Below are positions 12,733 to 21,096 of a stretch of DNA of 25,586 nucleotides, piece after piece (within the stretch, counting starts at the first letter, position 1; each line of letters starts with the position of its first letter). The translations under genes were made by a program, and so were the position numbers. The DNA lies in the IMG/VR virus record IMGVR_UViG_3300011114_000122, positions 1-25,586 of that record, one strand, 5' to 3'. This DNA comes from a virus. The notes under the pieces were generated by a model. The model did no database searches and was not told the origin of the DNA. It saw nothing but the letters and a program-made list of their open reading frames with translations.

Positions 12733-14118
12733 CTAGTATTGCCCAGCTCTCTCGCGAGCTAGCGCTCCACCGGTCAAACCAGTGGTTCCACCAAAGGTGG
12801 CTTTCTCTAAGCCAGTAAGTTTCTTGCGTTGCTTAGCGGCTTCTTGTTGCCCTGGAAGATTAAAAATTTCTGATTCGGCAGTAGTTTGAGTGTACGGAGA
12901 TTCTCCATATACTGATGCAAGTTCTGAACCGCGTTGCAACCCACCACCAATTGCTCCGTAACCTTGTTGCGCTTGTTGTTGTGTAATACCAGCAGCAGCA
13001 AGTTGTTCTGCCCTAGTTACATTAGATGAAAGTCCTGACTGTAGCGCAGCACCACCAATTTCAGCAGCTTGTATCTGGCGTTGAATTAGAGGCAAAGCCT
13101 TTTGTGGGTCTAAAACATAAGCAAGTAAATTGCCCTTGGTTATTCCAGGATAAAATTGAGTTAAAGATTGCATTACTTCAGGTGATGCGTTATTGACCCT
13201 ATTTACTGCAAGTTGGATTCTATCTTCTAATTCTATTGGGCTAACATCACCAGCAATAAACTTTTGAAATTCTGCTTGAGTACCCATAGCATCTTTTGCC
13301 CAATATGATTCAGGTAATCCATATCTGCGCATAGTGCTTTGGTAAGAATCTTCTAGTCCGATATAAGCAGCTTCGGATATAGCACCATAACCTGCTTTAA
13401 TTCGAGCAGCATTTCCCGCAAAGCGGTCTTGATATGCTTTTGTATTGCGAAGTTCAATACTAAACTCTGATGGAGATAAGTTTTTTTCTGCTAGGGAACG
13501 TATATCTCCCACTAGACTACCTAATCCATATTTTTCAAATTCAGATTTAAGTAATGAATAAGCAGATACTCGTTCATTAAATGCAGTTGTTGCAGCAGTC
13601 TTGGCAGTGTCTAAAGCCTTTTGATAATTTACATAAGAACTTTGATCTGTAAATTTTGTGCCATCAGTAGCAGTATAAGACTGCCCACCTGCACCTGCAC
13701 CGGGAACCCCGCTTGGAGTCTTGGTGCCAGTTATTTTAGTTGTTCCATCTTCATAAACTTCAGTAAATGTACCATCTTTATTATCAATAGTTTTTATTAA
13801 CTTTTTAACTGATGCTTCTTTTACATTAGCGGCAAGAGTAGGTACATAAGTGCCACTTTCCTTTGCTTGCTCCGCTGCTGTTTTATATTCTGGATTTGGT
13901 TCAAAAGTTTCTGTAACTCCACCGTTTCCATCAGCTATCTTTACATAGCGATCAGTTGCATTTTTAGCATTTAATCCACCCAGATATCTATAACCTAATA
14001 CAGTTCCTTCTGCTGGAAAACCAGTAACATCTTTTTTGGTTTCTGGAGATGGTGTTGGAGTCGCATTTCTTGCAAAGGTAGTAGAAGCATCTCTTTCGCC
14101 GCCGTATGTAGTTGCCAT
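12733..14118 (-). CDS. Presumed internal virion protein with shared N-terminal tag (461 aa)
   Basis: A 461-residue protein. It begins MATTYGGERDASTTF, almost identical to the start of the 310-residue protein upstream. Residues 30-150 form a Thr/Lys-rich, low-complexity region with VYEDGTTKITGTKTPSG. From about residue 175 it is helical (RVSAYSLLKSEFEKYGLGSL, RNTKAYQDRFAGNAARIKAG, ATPEV-like repeats). The Gln/Ala/Gly-rich C-terminal part includes GITQQQAQQGYGAIGGG, then AESEIFNLPGQQ and KATFGGTTGLTGG. Similar 'Y..RF-G' and 'QQQAQQGY' segments occur in large virion proteins of aquatic phages. Lying between portal and capsid, it probably enters the head or the cell with the DNA. No enzyme motif was found. 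The start has GGGGTAATA directly upstream. Confidence 0.7.
   Translation of the reverse strand: MATTYGGERDASTTFARNATPTPSPETKKDVTGFPAEGTVLGYRYLGGLNAKNATDRYVKIADGNGGVTETFEPNPEYKTAAEQAKESGTYVPTLAANVKEASVKKLIKTIDNKDGTFTEVYEDGTTKITGTKTPSGVPGAGAGGQSYTATDGTKFTDQSSYVNYQKALDTAKTAATTAFNERVSAYSLLKSEFEKYGLGSLVGDIRSLAEKNLSPSEFSIELRNTKAYQDRFAGNAARIKAGYGAISEAAYIGLEDSYQSTMRRYGLPESYWAKDAMGTQAEFQKFIAGDVSPIELEDRIQLAVNRVNNASPEVMQSLTQFYPGITKGNLLAYVLDPQKALPLIQRQIQAAEIGGAALQSGLSSNVTRAEQLAAAGITQQQAQQGYGAIGGGLQRGSELASVYGESPYTQTTAESEIFNLPGQQEAAKQRKKLTGLEKATFGGTTGLTGGALARERAGQY
14078..14100 (-). repeat. 23-base direct repeat encoding the ERDASTT tag, copy 1
   Basis: An exact 23-base match to 15013-15035, ending 18 bases inside each gene start (equal distance from both ATG codons). 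It encodes the GERDAST part of the shared N-terminus. Confidence 0.9.
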
Positions 14119-14120
14119 TA

Positions 14121-15053
14121 TTACCCCTGGAATCCGAAGTCACGAAGAACATTTTGTGTAATGTTTGAAACTTCTTCTCTAGCTTTATCTGTATATTGCC
14201 AACGATTATCCTTGCGAAGTGTTCTTTGAAAATCATATAATGACATTTCTTTATCTGGACCTATAGCCATACGAAGGGTAGGATCATCTAAAGTAATAGT
14301 TTGTGGATTTACTTCCAATATAGATGCCATAGCATTTCTATACGGTAAATATATTGCTTCTAGGTCAACACCTTTATCAAGTAATGCCGCTACTTTATCT
14401 GGTAAACCACGCTTTGCTGTATCACGAATAACCTGTTTGTAAGTTTCAATTGATTCACCATTTGCTATATTTTTTAACCATTCATCTATACTAGAACCAA
14501 AATTGTTATTTATATCAAGTCCATTTGCAGCAGCTACTTGTTTTAATGTAGCAAGATTTTCACCAATTTGTCCCTTTGGCTTTACATCAGGTTTACTTGA
14601 AAATGCAGTTAGTGCATCATCAAGGATTAAATTTTCAGGTGTACCCTTGATGTAATAATCTTCTATTTCTTTATCAGTTAAAGATAAACCATTTGACTTT
14701 AGAGTTTGCTTTATTGACACAGCAAAAGATTTAAGACTTTGTTTGTATAAATCTGTATTTTCAAGTTTTAATAAATAACGACTTCTGGCATCGGTAGATA
14801 ATTTAGAAAACTTAGTTGTATAAAAAAGGTCTTGGGCTTCGGTATATTTTTTTTCTTTCCATAAATCAAATACTGCTTGCAATTCATCTTTGTATATTGA
14901 ATCAGGACCCAGTAATGCTACGCCAATGCCAAGATTTTTTCTTATATCCGTTGTAGATGTAGGTTCTACAGCAACTGTTTTATTTGGAATTGTTGGAACT
15001 GGTGCTGTAAAAGTAGTAGAAGCATCTCTTTCGCCACCTGTATTAGTTGCCAT
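14121..15053 (-). CDS. Presumed internal virion protein with shared N-terminal tag (310 aa)
   Basis: A 310-residue protein starting MATNTGGERDASTTFTAPVP, sharing GGERDASTTF with the next gene. After a proline/threonine linker it is mainly helical and lysine-rich (LQAVFDLWKEKKYTEAQDLF, KLENTDLYKQSLKSFAVSIK, SLYDFQRTLRKDNRWQYTD) and ends NVLRDFGFQG. The ATG at 15053 overlaps the previous stop as TAATG. Apart from the tag, I see no convincing similarity to its neighbour. It is probably a component of the injected or core virion complex with the 254-, 461- and 1501-residue proteins, judged only from gene order and composition. Confidence 0.68.
   Translation of the reverse strand: MATNTGGERDASTTFTAPVPTIPNKTVAVEPTSTTDIRKNLGIGVALLGPDSIYKDELQAVFDLWKEKKYTEAQDLFYTTKFSKLSTDARSRYLLKLENTDLYKQSLKSFAVSIKQTLKSNGLSLTDKEIEDYYIKGTPENLILDDALTAFSSKPDVKPKGQIGENLATLKQVAAANGLDINNNFGSSIDEWLKNIANGESIETYKQVIRDTAKRGLPDKVAALLDKGVDLEAIYLPYRNAMASILEVNPQTITLDDPTLRMAIGPDKEMSLYDFQRTLRKDNRWQYTDKAREEVSNITQNVLRDFGFQG
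15013..15035 (-). repeat. 23-base direct repeat encoding the ERDASTT tag, copy 2
   Basis: Partner of 14078-14100. The flanking bases are not identical, so the match is restricted to the tag. Confidence 0.9.
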
Positions 15054-15817
15054 TATTTGGTTCCTAACTGATCGAATAGCCAGCTAGTAAAATCAACGCG
15101 CTCTTTACGGGCAAGGTCAATTGGAGCTTCTGATTTAAGTTTAGACTGAATGAGTGATGTTGCTTTTTCTTTGGTAAATCCTGGGGTGGTTTCGACAACA
15201 TTCATTCCACCTTTTTGAGTAGTCTTTGTTATTGTTCCTTGTTGTATCATTTTATTGATAGACCCAGTTAAAGATTTGTACCAATCTGCATTTTCATCAG
15301 TTTTATTTATTTCTCTACCAAGCAAACTTAAAGCACTTTCATTTACAAGGTCTTTAATTTCAGCAGTTGAATAATTGTAAATTTGTTTAGTTGGCAATCC
15401 TGCTGCTGCTGTATCTTGTCCAAAGCCACCGGCTTTGAGTTGTTTCATATATTCTTCTGGATCTAATTGCGCAGTAGATGAACCCAATACTACTTGAAGC
15501 CACGCATTTTGAATAGATGCTAGACTTTTAGTCCCTTTAGAAATAATGCCATTTGCAATAAGTTGTTTGCGAATAATTGAAAGATTTTTAGGTTGTCTGG
15601 CACCTAAAATAAGTGCAGAAATTGTTTTAACTCCAGTTTTTGTTGGAACATTGCCAGCACCAGATATTACTTGTCCTGTTGTTGGATCAGTAAAAGCCCC
15701 GCTAGCGTCAGCGCCATAACTGCCAGCAGCGGTATTCCCACCACCACTAGCAGATGCTCCCTTGTAGTTAGGGTTAGCTGATCCAGCATTAGATTTTATA
15801 GGTTCGTAGCCAGACAT
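15053..15817 (-). CDS. Presumed virion protein, glycine-rich N-terminus (254 aa)
   Basis: A 254-residue protein from the ATG at 15817 (AGGATAAA upstream, one base after the 1501-residue gene ends). Residues 1-55 are Gly/Ala/Ser/Asn-rich and probably disordered (SANPNYKGASASGGGNTAAG). The rest is helical: KNLSIIRKQLIANGIISKGT, SIQNAWLQVVLGSSTAQLDP, STAEIKDLVNESALSLLGRE, then TKEKATSLIQSKLKSEAPID and SWLFDQLGTK. The helical pattern with periodic 'W..VV' and 'A.SLL' resembles tape-like or core virion proteins. No enzymatic motif. I infer a virion role only from the neighbourhood. Confidence 0.65.
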   Translation of the reverse strand: MSGYEPIKSNAGSANPNYKGASASGGGNTAAGSYGADASGAFTDPTTGQVISGAGNVPTKTGVKTISALILGARQPKNLSIIRKQLIANGIISKGTKSLASIQNAWLQVVLGSSTAQLDPEEYMKQLKAGGFGQDTAAAGLPTKQIYNYSTAEIKDLVNESALSLLGREINKTDENADWYKSLTGSINKMIQQGTITKTTQKGGMNVVETTPGFTKEKATSLIQSKLKSEAPIDLARKERVDFTSWLFDQLGTK

Positions 15818-15818
15818 T

Positions 15819-18800
15819 TTATCCTAACTTCATAAAGATACTTTTAATAACGGGTTTTAATTTTGGTTCAGATTCAGAAAGTGACAAAAGATAGTTTTCC
15901 CATTTTTGTTTTTCTTCTGTTGAGGCTATTCCTTGGATATTTAACATATTATATTGGGACATAATCTCGCTATGTCTTTGATAATCACCCATCAACGCTT
16001 TAACAAGTTTTGCTTGTTCGTGTTGTGGTGGGTTACTTGATGAAAATATCTTAGTTAATTGATTATAGGCAGTTTGTGCATTTACCCTACCCTCATTACT
16101 TGTGTAATCAACATACCAAATTGGATATAAATTTTTCATTTTAGTCATAATCTGTGACCAACGGTCATTTTCTACTTGCTTAGAATATGAATCATAATTA
16201 GCCGAGGCTTGGTCAATGATAGCAATATGTTTTTTAATCTCAGGAGATATAAATTGGTCGCCTTGAGAGATATAAAACTGTTTAAGTAAATCTTTTGGAG
16301 CAAGATAACTTCTTAGGTGCATATTCATAATCTCATTGTAAACAGCACGATCAGATTCATTCTTAGCATTATCTTGTGGGATAAGATAAAATGCTCCAGT
16401 TGAAACACCAGATTTTGAATTAAACATTTCTTTATTATTGTTTATGTAATCAACTGTTTCTTGGATATAAGGATACTTAGCTCCAGGAACATTAGATGTT
16501 GTTTTTGCTACGGTATAAGATATAGCCTTGTTACCGTGAGTACCTAGAAACTCTAATAAAGCATCTGCATAATTGCCTTTTGATTTAACAAGTTTCCAAA
16601 ACTCATCACGGAATCCTGAATCTTCTTGAGATATCTGTGGAGCTAATGGTGATGTAAGATTTAGAAATGTTTTTACTGCTAAAATTGATCGAGCATTATT
16701 TTGAATTCTATTTATAAAATTTTGTCTGTCATATTCGTTAGAATCAGGTCCTGGAACCTGACCGTGATAATAGGCTGCCGCCAGTGCAGATGCCATAGCA
16801 TTGCCCATTTGGTTAGATAAATCTATTGGCGTAAAAGCAGCAAGGGCTGTTTTTGCCCAAGTAGCAGGAATTAAACTATCTATAACACCACGTTGAAATG
16901 ATATATCGCCTACTGTTTTATTAACAATTTCTTTTGTTGATGGAAACCAGTCAGAAATTAAGTTAGCGGTTACTGCAAAGATTGGAGAAACACCAGGCGT
17001 CTGCAATTCAGGAAGAACGCTTTTTAACGATACTAAAGAGCCGCGAGCTGTTATTGGCAATCCAGATACTATTGGGATATTGTAAGCTGCTAAGGCGCTT
17101 TGAACAGCTTTTCCAAATTCACCTACACCTGGAAGATAAATATATTTATTTCCATTTTCATCTGCTTGAACAAATCCTGGGTCATTTAATGCGTGTTCTG
17201 CTAATTGATAAAAACGCAAACCTCTTGAGAATAAAGGAGAAGCAATACTTGTATCCTTCAAAGTAGCATATGCTCTTTTTAAGGCTTGTTCTTGAGCAAA
17301 ATAAAATGGTAAAAAGTTACGAGCTAATTGCGAAAATTGGTTTCGCAAAGCAGTATTGTGAATTTGCGGTAGCATTGCATATGATGCTTGAGTTTGAGCA
17401 ATTCTAACTGCCTGACTATCTAACATTTTTTTAGCAATAACTTGTGGTGCCAATCTTGCATAAGCATCAGCAACGTGTATCATATACAAAGGTTCACGTG
17501 CTAATCCATTAACAATTGGGTCAATAACTTTCTTAAAACCTATATTAGTAATCTTCTCAATCAATCCCTTGCCTGGCACATATGGTTGTAATGCTGGTCC
17601 AGCAACTGCGGCTGGAACAGATTTCTTAAAATCTCTTACCATAGTAACTACTTGGTCAAAATCAGTGCTTTCGCCAGCAGCTATATTTTTTGCAAAAGAT
17701 TCTAAATAAGTACCATCTTTGCCAACAACCATACCAAGTAATGAATCTACTCGGTCTTGAGCAAAAGTGCGAAGTTCTCCGTTGGCAACAGCATCTTCCC
17801 AGCGAGTTAGGGTTCTAATTTCTTTATTGTATCCAGAATAAGTACCATTTGTTGCTTGAAGCATACGATCATATTCTTTGTCAACAAGTTCTTTTCGCAA
17901 AGCTAAAAAGTCTTTATGTTTAGCCATTTTAGTAATATCATCATCAATTTGAAATTTATTTATTGTGGTATATTTTTTTGATAAATCAGTTAAATCTGTT
18001 GCTATATTTTTATAGGTTGTTTCATTAGCAGCTTTGTTTAAGTTAGTAGCATATCTTGGAGCATAATGAATATCAGATGCTGAATATGTTGTATACTCCG
18101 GCAAATCTCTAAACATAGGGCTGTTCTTTTGAATTTGATAATAATAATGAGCTGCTTGATTCATCTGATATGAAGTAGCGGCATCGTATCCGTGACCAGT
18201 TTGTACCGCTTCCGAAAGAAACATTCCCTTATTTGCTAATACAATTTTAGTTGCAAGTTCAATTTGGTCATCTGGTAACATTTTTGCAGCAAATTTCAAA
18301 CCTCGTCGTTTAGCTTCTTGAAATGCTGGGAAACCTGCTTGCATTACATCGGGAGTAATTCCGTTATGAAGTCCAAGTGCAGTCATAGCCGCTGCAAAGA
18401 TATGGCTTGTTTCTTGTGGCATTAAATCATAGTCTGATTTTGCAACGGCAACAGTAAGTTTTGACTTAAAAGTATTTATTACACCAAAACGAGCAAATGT
18501 TGGTATCAATTCAGATGCTGCAATGCGTAACCCAAAACCCATAGTAGCAAGAGCAAGTGGCTTAAAAATTTTATTTGTATATCTTTTTGCAATAAATTCA
18601 TCTATCGGACCAATATATTTTGCAAACTTACCAGCGGCTCGCATTGCTTTTTTAATTTCATAATAATCTGGAATATCAAACATATCTCTTGCGTGACCGC
18701 TAACGATACCGCCAACTTTTGGACCTTGAGCAGTAATGTACTCACCAATGTTTTCACCAAGTACATTAGTTCCATAAATCTGTGTTCCAACTAATGGTTC

Positions 18801-20324
18801 ACTAATTTGGTTAATTTCATCCATAACATTTTTTACAAATACATTGTCATCTGGCAAACCAAGAGCTTTGAATGATTCTAAAATTGTATGGTTTTTAATA
18901 CTACGCGCTAAACCTAGATCATTTACCGCAACTGCTTCTGCGTATTTTCCTGCAATTTCTTTTGCAGCAGAATCACCTAAACCTATACGACCCATACGAT
19001 ATACAGTAGTTGCTGCATCTGGTGCGTTCCATCTAAATTTAGTTAATGATAATTTTGCAGTTTCGGCATCTACGCTATATGGCATATAACCAGAAAATGT
19101 TTTGTAAACATTTCCTAAACTTTTTTTAACTCCTAATTTTTTCCATTCTGGATTAAGTATTCTAACTCCAGCAGCAGTTGTTCCAATGAATTTAGGAATT
19201 GACGCATTGCGCAAAATGTCTACAACTTTTGAATCACCAAATTTAGCACGAAGCAATGTACGAGTAGGAAGCATTGCTTGACCGGCAAGAGTTCCTTGCA
19301 ATTCACCAAAGTATAATGATGTCTTAAAAAATTGATGTACTTCGTCAGCAGATTTCATAGCACCTAAACGACCCGCTGCTATTGTTCCAAGTTGTGGAAA
19401 CTTTTGAACAATCTCACCAGCAGTAGATTTTGCTATATCATCAAGCGCTCTATTGTAAACTCTAGCAGATGAATTAAATATGCCACTGCCAGCACGAACC
19501 ATATCTATTTGGTCAGATGTAACAGCAAGACGGGAACGTGAAATAATAAAATCTCTAACGCCAGGAACTGTATCAAGAATTGGATATTTAAGTTGTATTG
19601 CTCCAGCTTTATCTAATCCTAAAAATTTTCCAAACTTCATAAGTTGACCAAAACGACCAACAATCATTGTTGGATCCGTGTTAATATCAAATGCTAAATC
19701 AACAAAACCCGAAGCTGTTTTACCTTTGCCAGTACTTGTATTACGAAATGCTTTAGCGGTACCGTCTGCACCTAAAGCATCAGATGCTACAGCAAGTGCA
19801 TTGCTAAAATCTCTACCTGCAGAAACTGTGTAATTATCATTATTACTTTTTGCATATGAATCTGAATAAGTATTTTTCCAAGGACCAACAGTTGAAAGTT
19901 TGCGTAAGGCTACTCCAGCAGCATCAATACCAGCTATTGCTCCAATGGGACCACCCAAGAAAGCTCCACCAACGCCACCGCCAATAACACCAAGTGTTAC
20001 AGCAAATCCAGGCAAAAATCCGTGATCTACATATACTGAATGAGTAAATTTGTAATCACGTTGAATTTCTTTAAGACCTTTGCCTAACCATTCTAAAGGG
20101 GCTAAAGCGGTATTACCTAGTTTATTCCAAAATTTATCAGTACCATTATCTTGACTATGGTCACTTATGGCATCTTGAACAGCAATGCCACGTGTAGCAT
20201 AAGATACAATTGGTGCAACAACTTTTGGTTGTCCACTATTGTATACATCGCTTGCTAAACCAGGATTACGTGCTAGGTCGGGAGTTACCCAATCATCCCA
20301 AAATGAGCTTTTAGTATCTCCCAA
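15819..20324 (-). CDS. Very large presumed internal virion/ejection protein (1501 aa)
   Basis: At 1501 residues this is the largest gene. It starts with TTG at 20324 (GGDT-like start, TTG GGA GAT), with AAGGA eight bases upstream and no usable ATG nearby. A hydrophobic, glycine-rich stretch lies at residues 102-140 (FLPGFAVTLGVIGGGVGGAF, then GGPIGAIAGIDAAGVAL), a candidate membrane-inserting segment. The rest is long and mostly helical, with recognisable segments such as RNFLPFYFAQEQALKRAY and KYIYLPGVGEFGKAV in the C-terminal half. Large proteins beside the portal in podoviruses (for example T7 gp15/gp16, or the N4 virion polymerase position) are injected with DNA and form a conduit. I see no convincing polymerase, protease or lysozyme motif, so the ejection role is an inference from size, position and hydrophobic segment. 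Confidence 0.7.
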   Translation of the reverse strand: MGDTKSSFWDDWVTPDLARNPGLASDVYNSGQPKVVAPIVSYATRGIAVQDAISDHSQDNGTDKFWNKLGNTALAPLEWLGKGLKEIQRDYKFTHSVYVDHGFLPGFAVTLGVIGGGVGGAFLGGPIGAIAGIDAAGVALRKLSTVGPWKNTYSDSYAKSNNDNYTVSAGRDFSNALAVASDALGADGTAKAFRNTSTGKGKTASGFVDLAFDINTDPTMIVGRFGQLMKFGKFLGLDKAGAIQLKYPILDTVPGVRDFIISRSRLAVTSDQIDMVRAGSGIFNSSARVYNRALDDIAKSTAGEIVQKFPQLGTIAAGRLGAMKSADEVHQFFKTSLYFGELQGTLAGQAMLPTRTLLRAKFGDSKVVDILRNASIPKFIGTTAAGVRILNPEWKKLGVKKSLGNVYKTFSGYMPYSVDAETAKLSLTKFRWNAPDAATTVYRMGRIGLGDSAAKEIAGKYAEAVAVNDLGLARSIKNHTILESFKALGLPDDNVFVKNVMDEINQISEPLVGTQIYGTNVLGENIGEYITAQGPKVGGIVSGHARDMFDIPDYYEIKKAMRAAGKFAKYIGPIDEFIAKRYTNKIFKPLALATMGFGLRIAASELIPTFARFGVINTFKSKLTVAVAKSDYDLMPQETSHIFAAAMTALGLHNGITPDVMQAGFPAFQEAKRRGLKFAAKMLPDDQIELATKIVLANKGMFLSEAVQTGHGYDAATSYQMNQAAHYYYQIQKNSPMFRDLPEYTTYSASDIHYAPRYATNLNKAANETTYKNIATDLTDLSKKYTTINKFQIDDDITKMAKHKDFLALRKELVDKEYDRMLQATNGTYSGYNKEIRTLTRWEDAVANGELRTFAQDRVDSLLGMVVGKDGTYLESFAKNIAAGESTDFDQVVTMVRDFKKSVPAAVAGPALQPYVPGKGLIEKITNIGFKKVIDPIVNGLAREPLYMIHVADAYARLAPQVIAKKMLDSQAVRIAQTQASYAMLPQIHNTALRNQFSQLARNFLPFYFAQEQALKRAYATLKDTSIASPLFSRGLRFYQLAEHALNDPGFVQADENGNKYIYLPGVGEFGKAVQSALAAYNIPIVSGLPITARGSLVSLKSVLPELQTPGVSPIFAVTANLISDWFPSTKEIVNKTVGDISFQRGVIDSLIPATWAKTALAAFTPIDLSNQMGNAMASALAAAYYHGQVPGPDSNEYDRQNFINRIQNNARSILAVKTFLNLTSPLAPQISQEDSGFRDEFWKLVKSKGNYADALLEFLGTHGNKAISYTVAKTTSNVPGAKYPYIQETVDYINNNKEMFNSKSGVSTGAFYLIPQDNAKNESDRAVYNEIMNMHLRSYLAPKDLLKQFYISQGDQFISPEIKKHIAIIDQASANYDSYSKQVENDRWSQIMTKMKNLYPIWYVDYTSNEGRVNAQTAYNQLTKIFSSSNPPQHEQAKLVKALMGDYQRHSEIMSQYNMLNIQGIASTEEKQKWENYLLSLSESEPKLKPVIKSIFMKLG

Positions 20325-20325
20325 T

Positions 20326-20712
20326 TTAGAATCCTTGCTGTATGCGTTGTGCCAGATATTTCATTGATGGTGAAGCATTTGGATTTGAAGCTAATTGATT
20401 AAATAATTGATAAGCGTCTGTGTATTGCATTTGAGTAGCATCTTGCATACCCATTGCTTCAGGTCCAGGACCTGCTCCTAATGGTATTCCAGATGTAATT
20501 GGTTCATCTTTACGTTGTGTTGATGCAAATAAACCAACCATTGGTTCTGGTTTTGTAGTAGAACTTACATCTGGATTTGGGCGCGTAGACGCTCCAGCAA
20601 TATCTTCTTGCATAATTTTACGGTCACCATAGTTTTGTGATGGTGGTAAATCTTCTCGTACAGCGAACTTGCCTGGACCAGATACACCGGTAAGCGGGTT
20701 TGTATCTCCCAT
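20326..20712 (-). CDS. Small proline/asparagine-rich hypothetical protein (128 aa)
   Basis: A 128-residue protein from the ATG at 20712 with a strong AGGAGG site. It begins MGDTNPLTGVSGPGKFAVR and continues KIMQEDIAGASTRPNPDV, then GIPLGAGPGPEAMGMQD. It ends in a helical segment LFNQLASNPNASPSMKYLAQ. It looks largely disordered with a C-terminal helix pair, typical of small proteins found between portal and large virion proteins. The 'NPLTGVSGPGKFAVR' start recurs in related phages from memory. No function known; it might help assemble portal or core proteins. Confidence 0.75.
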   Translation of the reverse strand: MGDTNPLTGVSGPGKFAVREDLPPSQNYGDRKIMQEDIAGASTRPNPDVSSTTKPEPMVGLFASTQRKDEPITSGIPLGAGPGPEAMGMQDATQMQYTDAYQLFNQLASNPNASPSMKYLAQRIQQGF

Positions 20713-20922
20713 TTAGTCCTCCTGTAATGTTTCTAAATCGTTTGTCATCTGTTCCCACGCTTTGGAAACCTTGTTCTTGCGGTTTGCGTGGTAAATTGCT
20801 AATTCTAAAAATTCTTCTGATAGTCCGTGAAATGAACTTGTAATGTTATGAAAGAATCCAGCTAATACTACTACAAAATCTGCGGAGCGTACTGGACGTG
20901 TAACAAAATCTTTATCATCCAC
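20713..20922 (-). CDS. Small hypothetical protein downstream of portal (69 aa)
   Basis: A 69-residue frame starting with GTG at 20922, with GGAGG about ten bases upstream, ending directly against the next start (TAAATG). The product DDKDFVTRPVRSADFVVVLA, then FFHNITSSFHGLSEEFLELA and NRKNKVSKAWEQMTNDLETL is helical with amphipathic segments. No family assigned. Composition and packing argue for a genuine gene. Confidence 0.7.
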   Translation of the reverse strand: MDDKDFVTRPVRSADFVVVLAGFFHNITSSFHGLSEEFLELAIYHANRKNKVSKAWEQMTNDLETLQED

Positions 20923-20948
20923 TATCCAGTACCTCCGACGAAAAATTG

Positions 20949-21080
20949 TTAAGCCTTCTTTCCTTTGCGACCTGCTGGCATTATACCGAAAAACACTTTG
21001 CCACCTGCTGGCTTAGAGGTGTCTTTCTTGCCTTCAACTGGCTTTGATACTGGTGCTGGTTGACGTGATCCTTTATTCAT
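20949..21080 (-). CDS. Tiny lysine-rich protein after portal (43 aa)
   Basis: A 43-residue frame from the ATG at 21080 with an excellent site (AGGAGGTGTATAA). It begins MNKGSRQPAPVSKPVEGKK and ends FGIMPAGRKGKKA. It has nine lysines and two arginines against two acidic residues. The gene fills the gap between the portal stop and the 69-residue gene. The basic, proline-rich composition is like that of other tiny genes in this window; role unknown. Confidence 0.72.
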   Translation of the reverse strand: MNKGSRQPAPVSKPVEGKKDTSKPAGGKVFFGIMPAGRKGKKA

Positions 21081-21096
21081 TTATACACCTCCTCGG

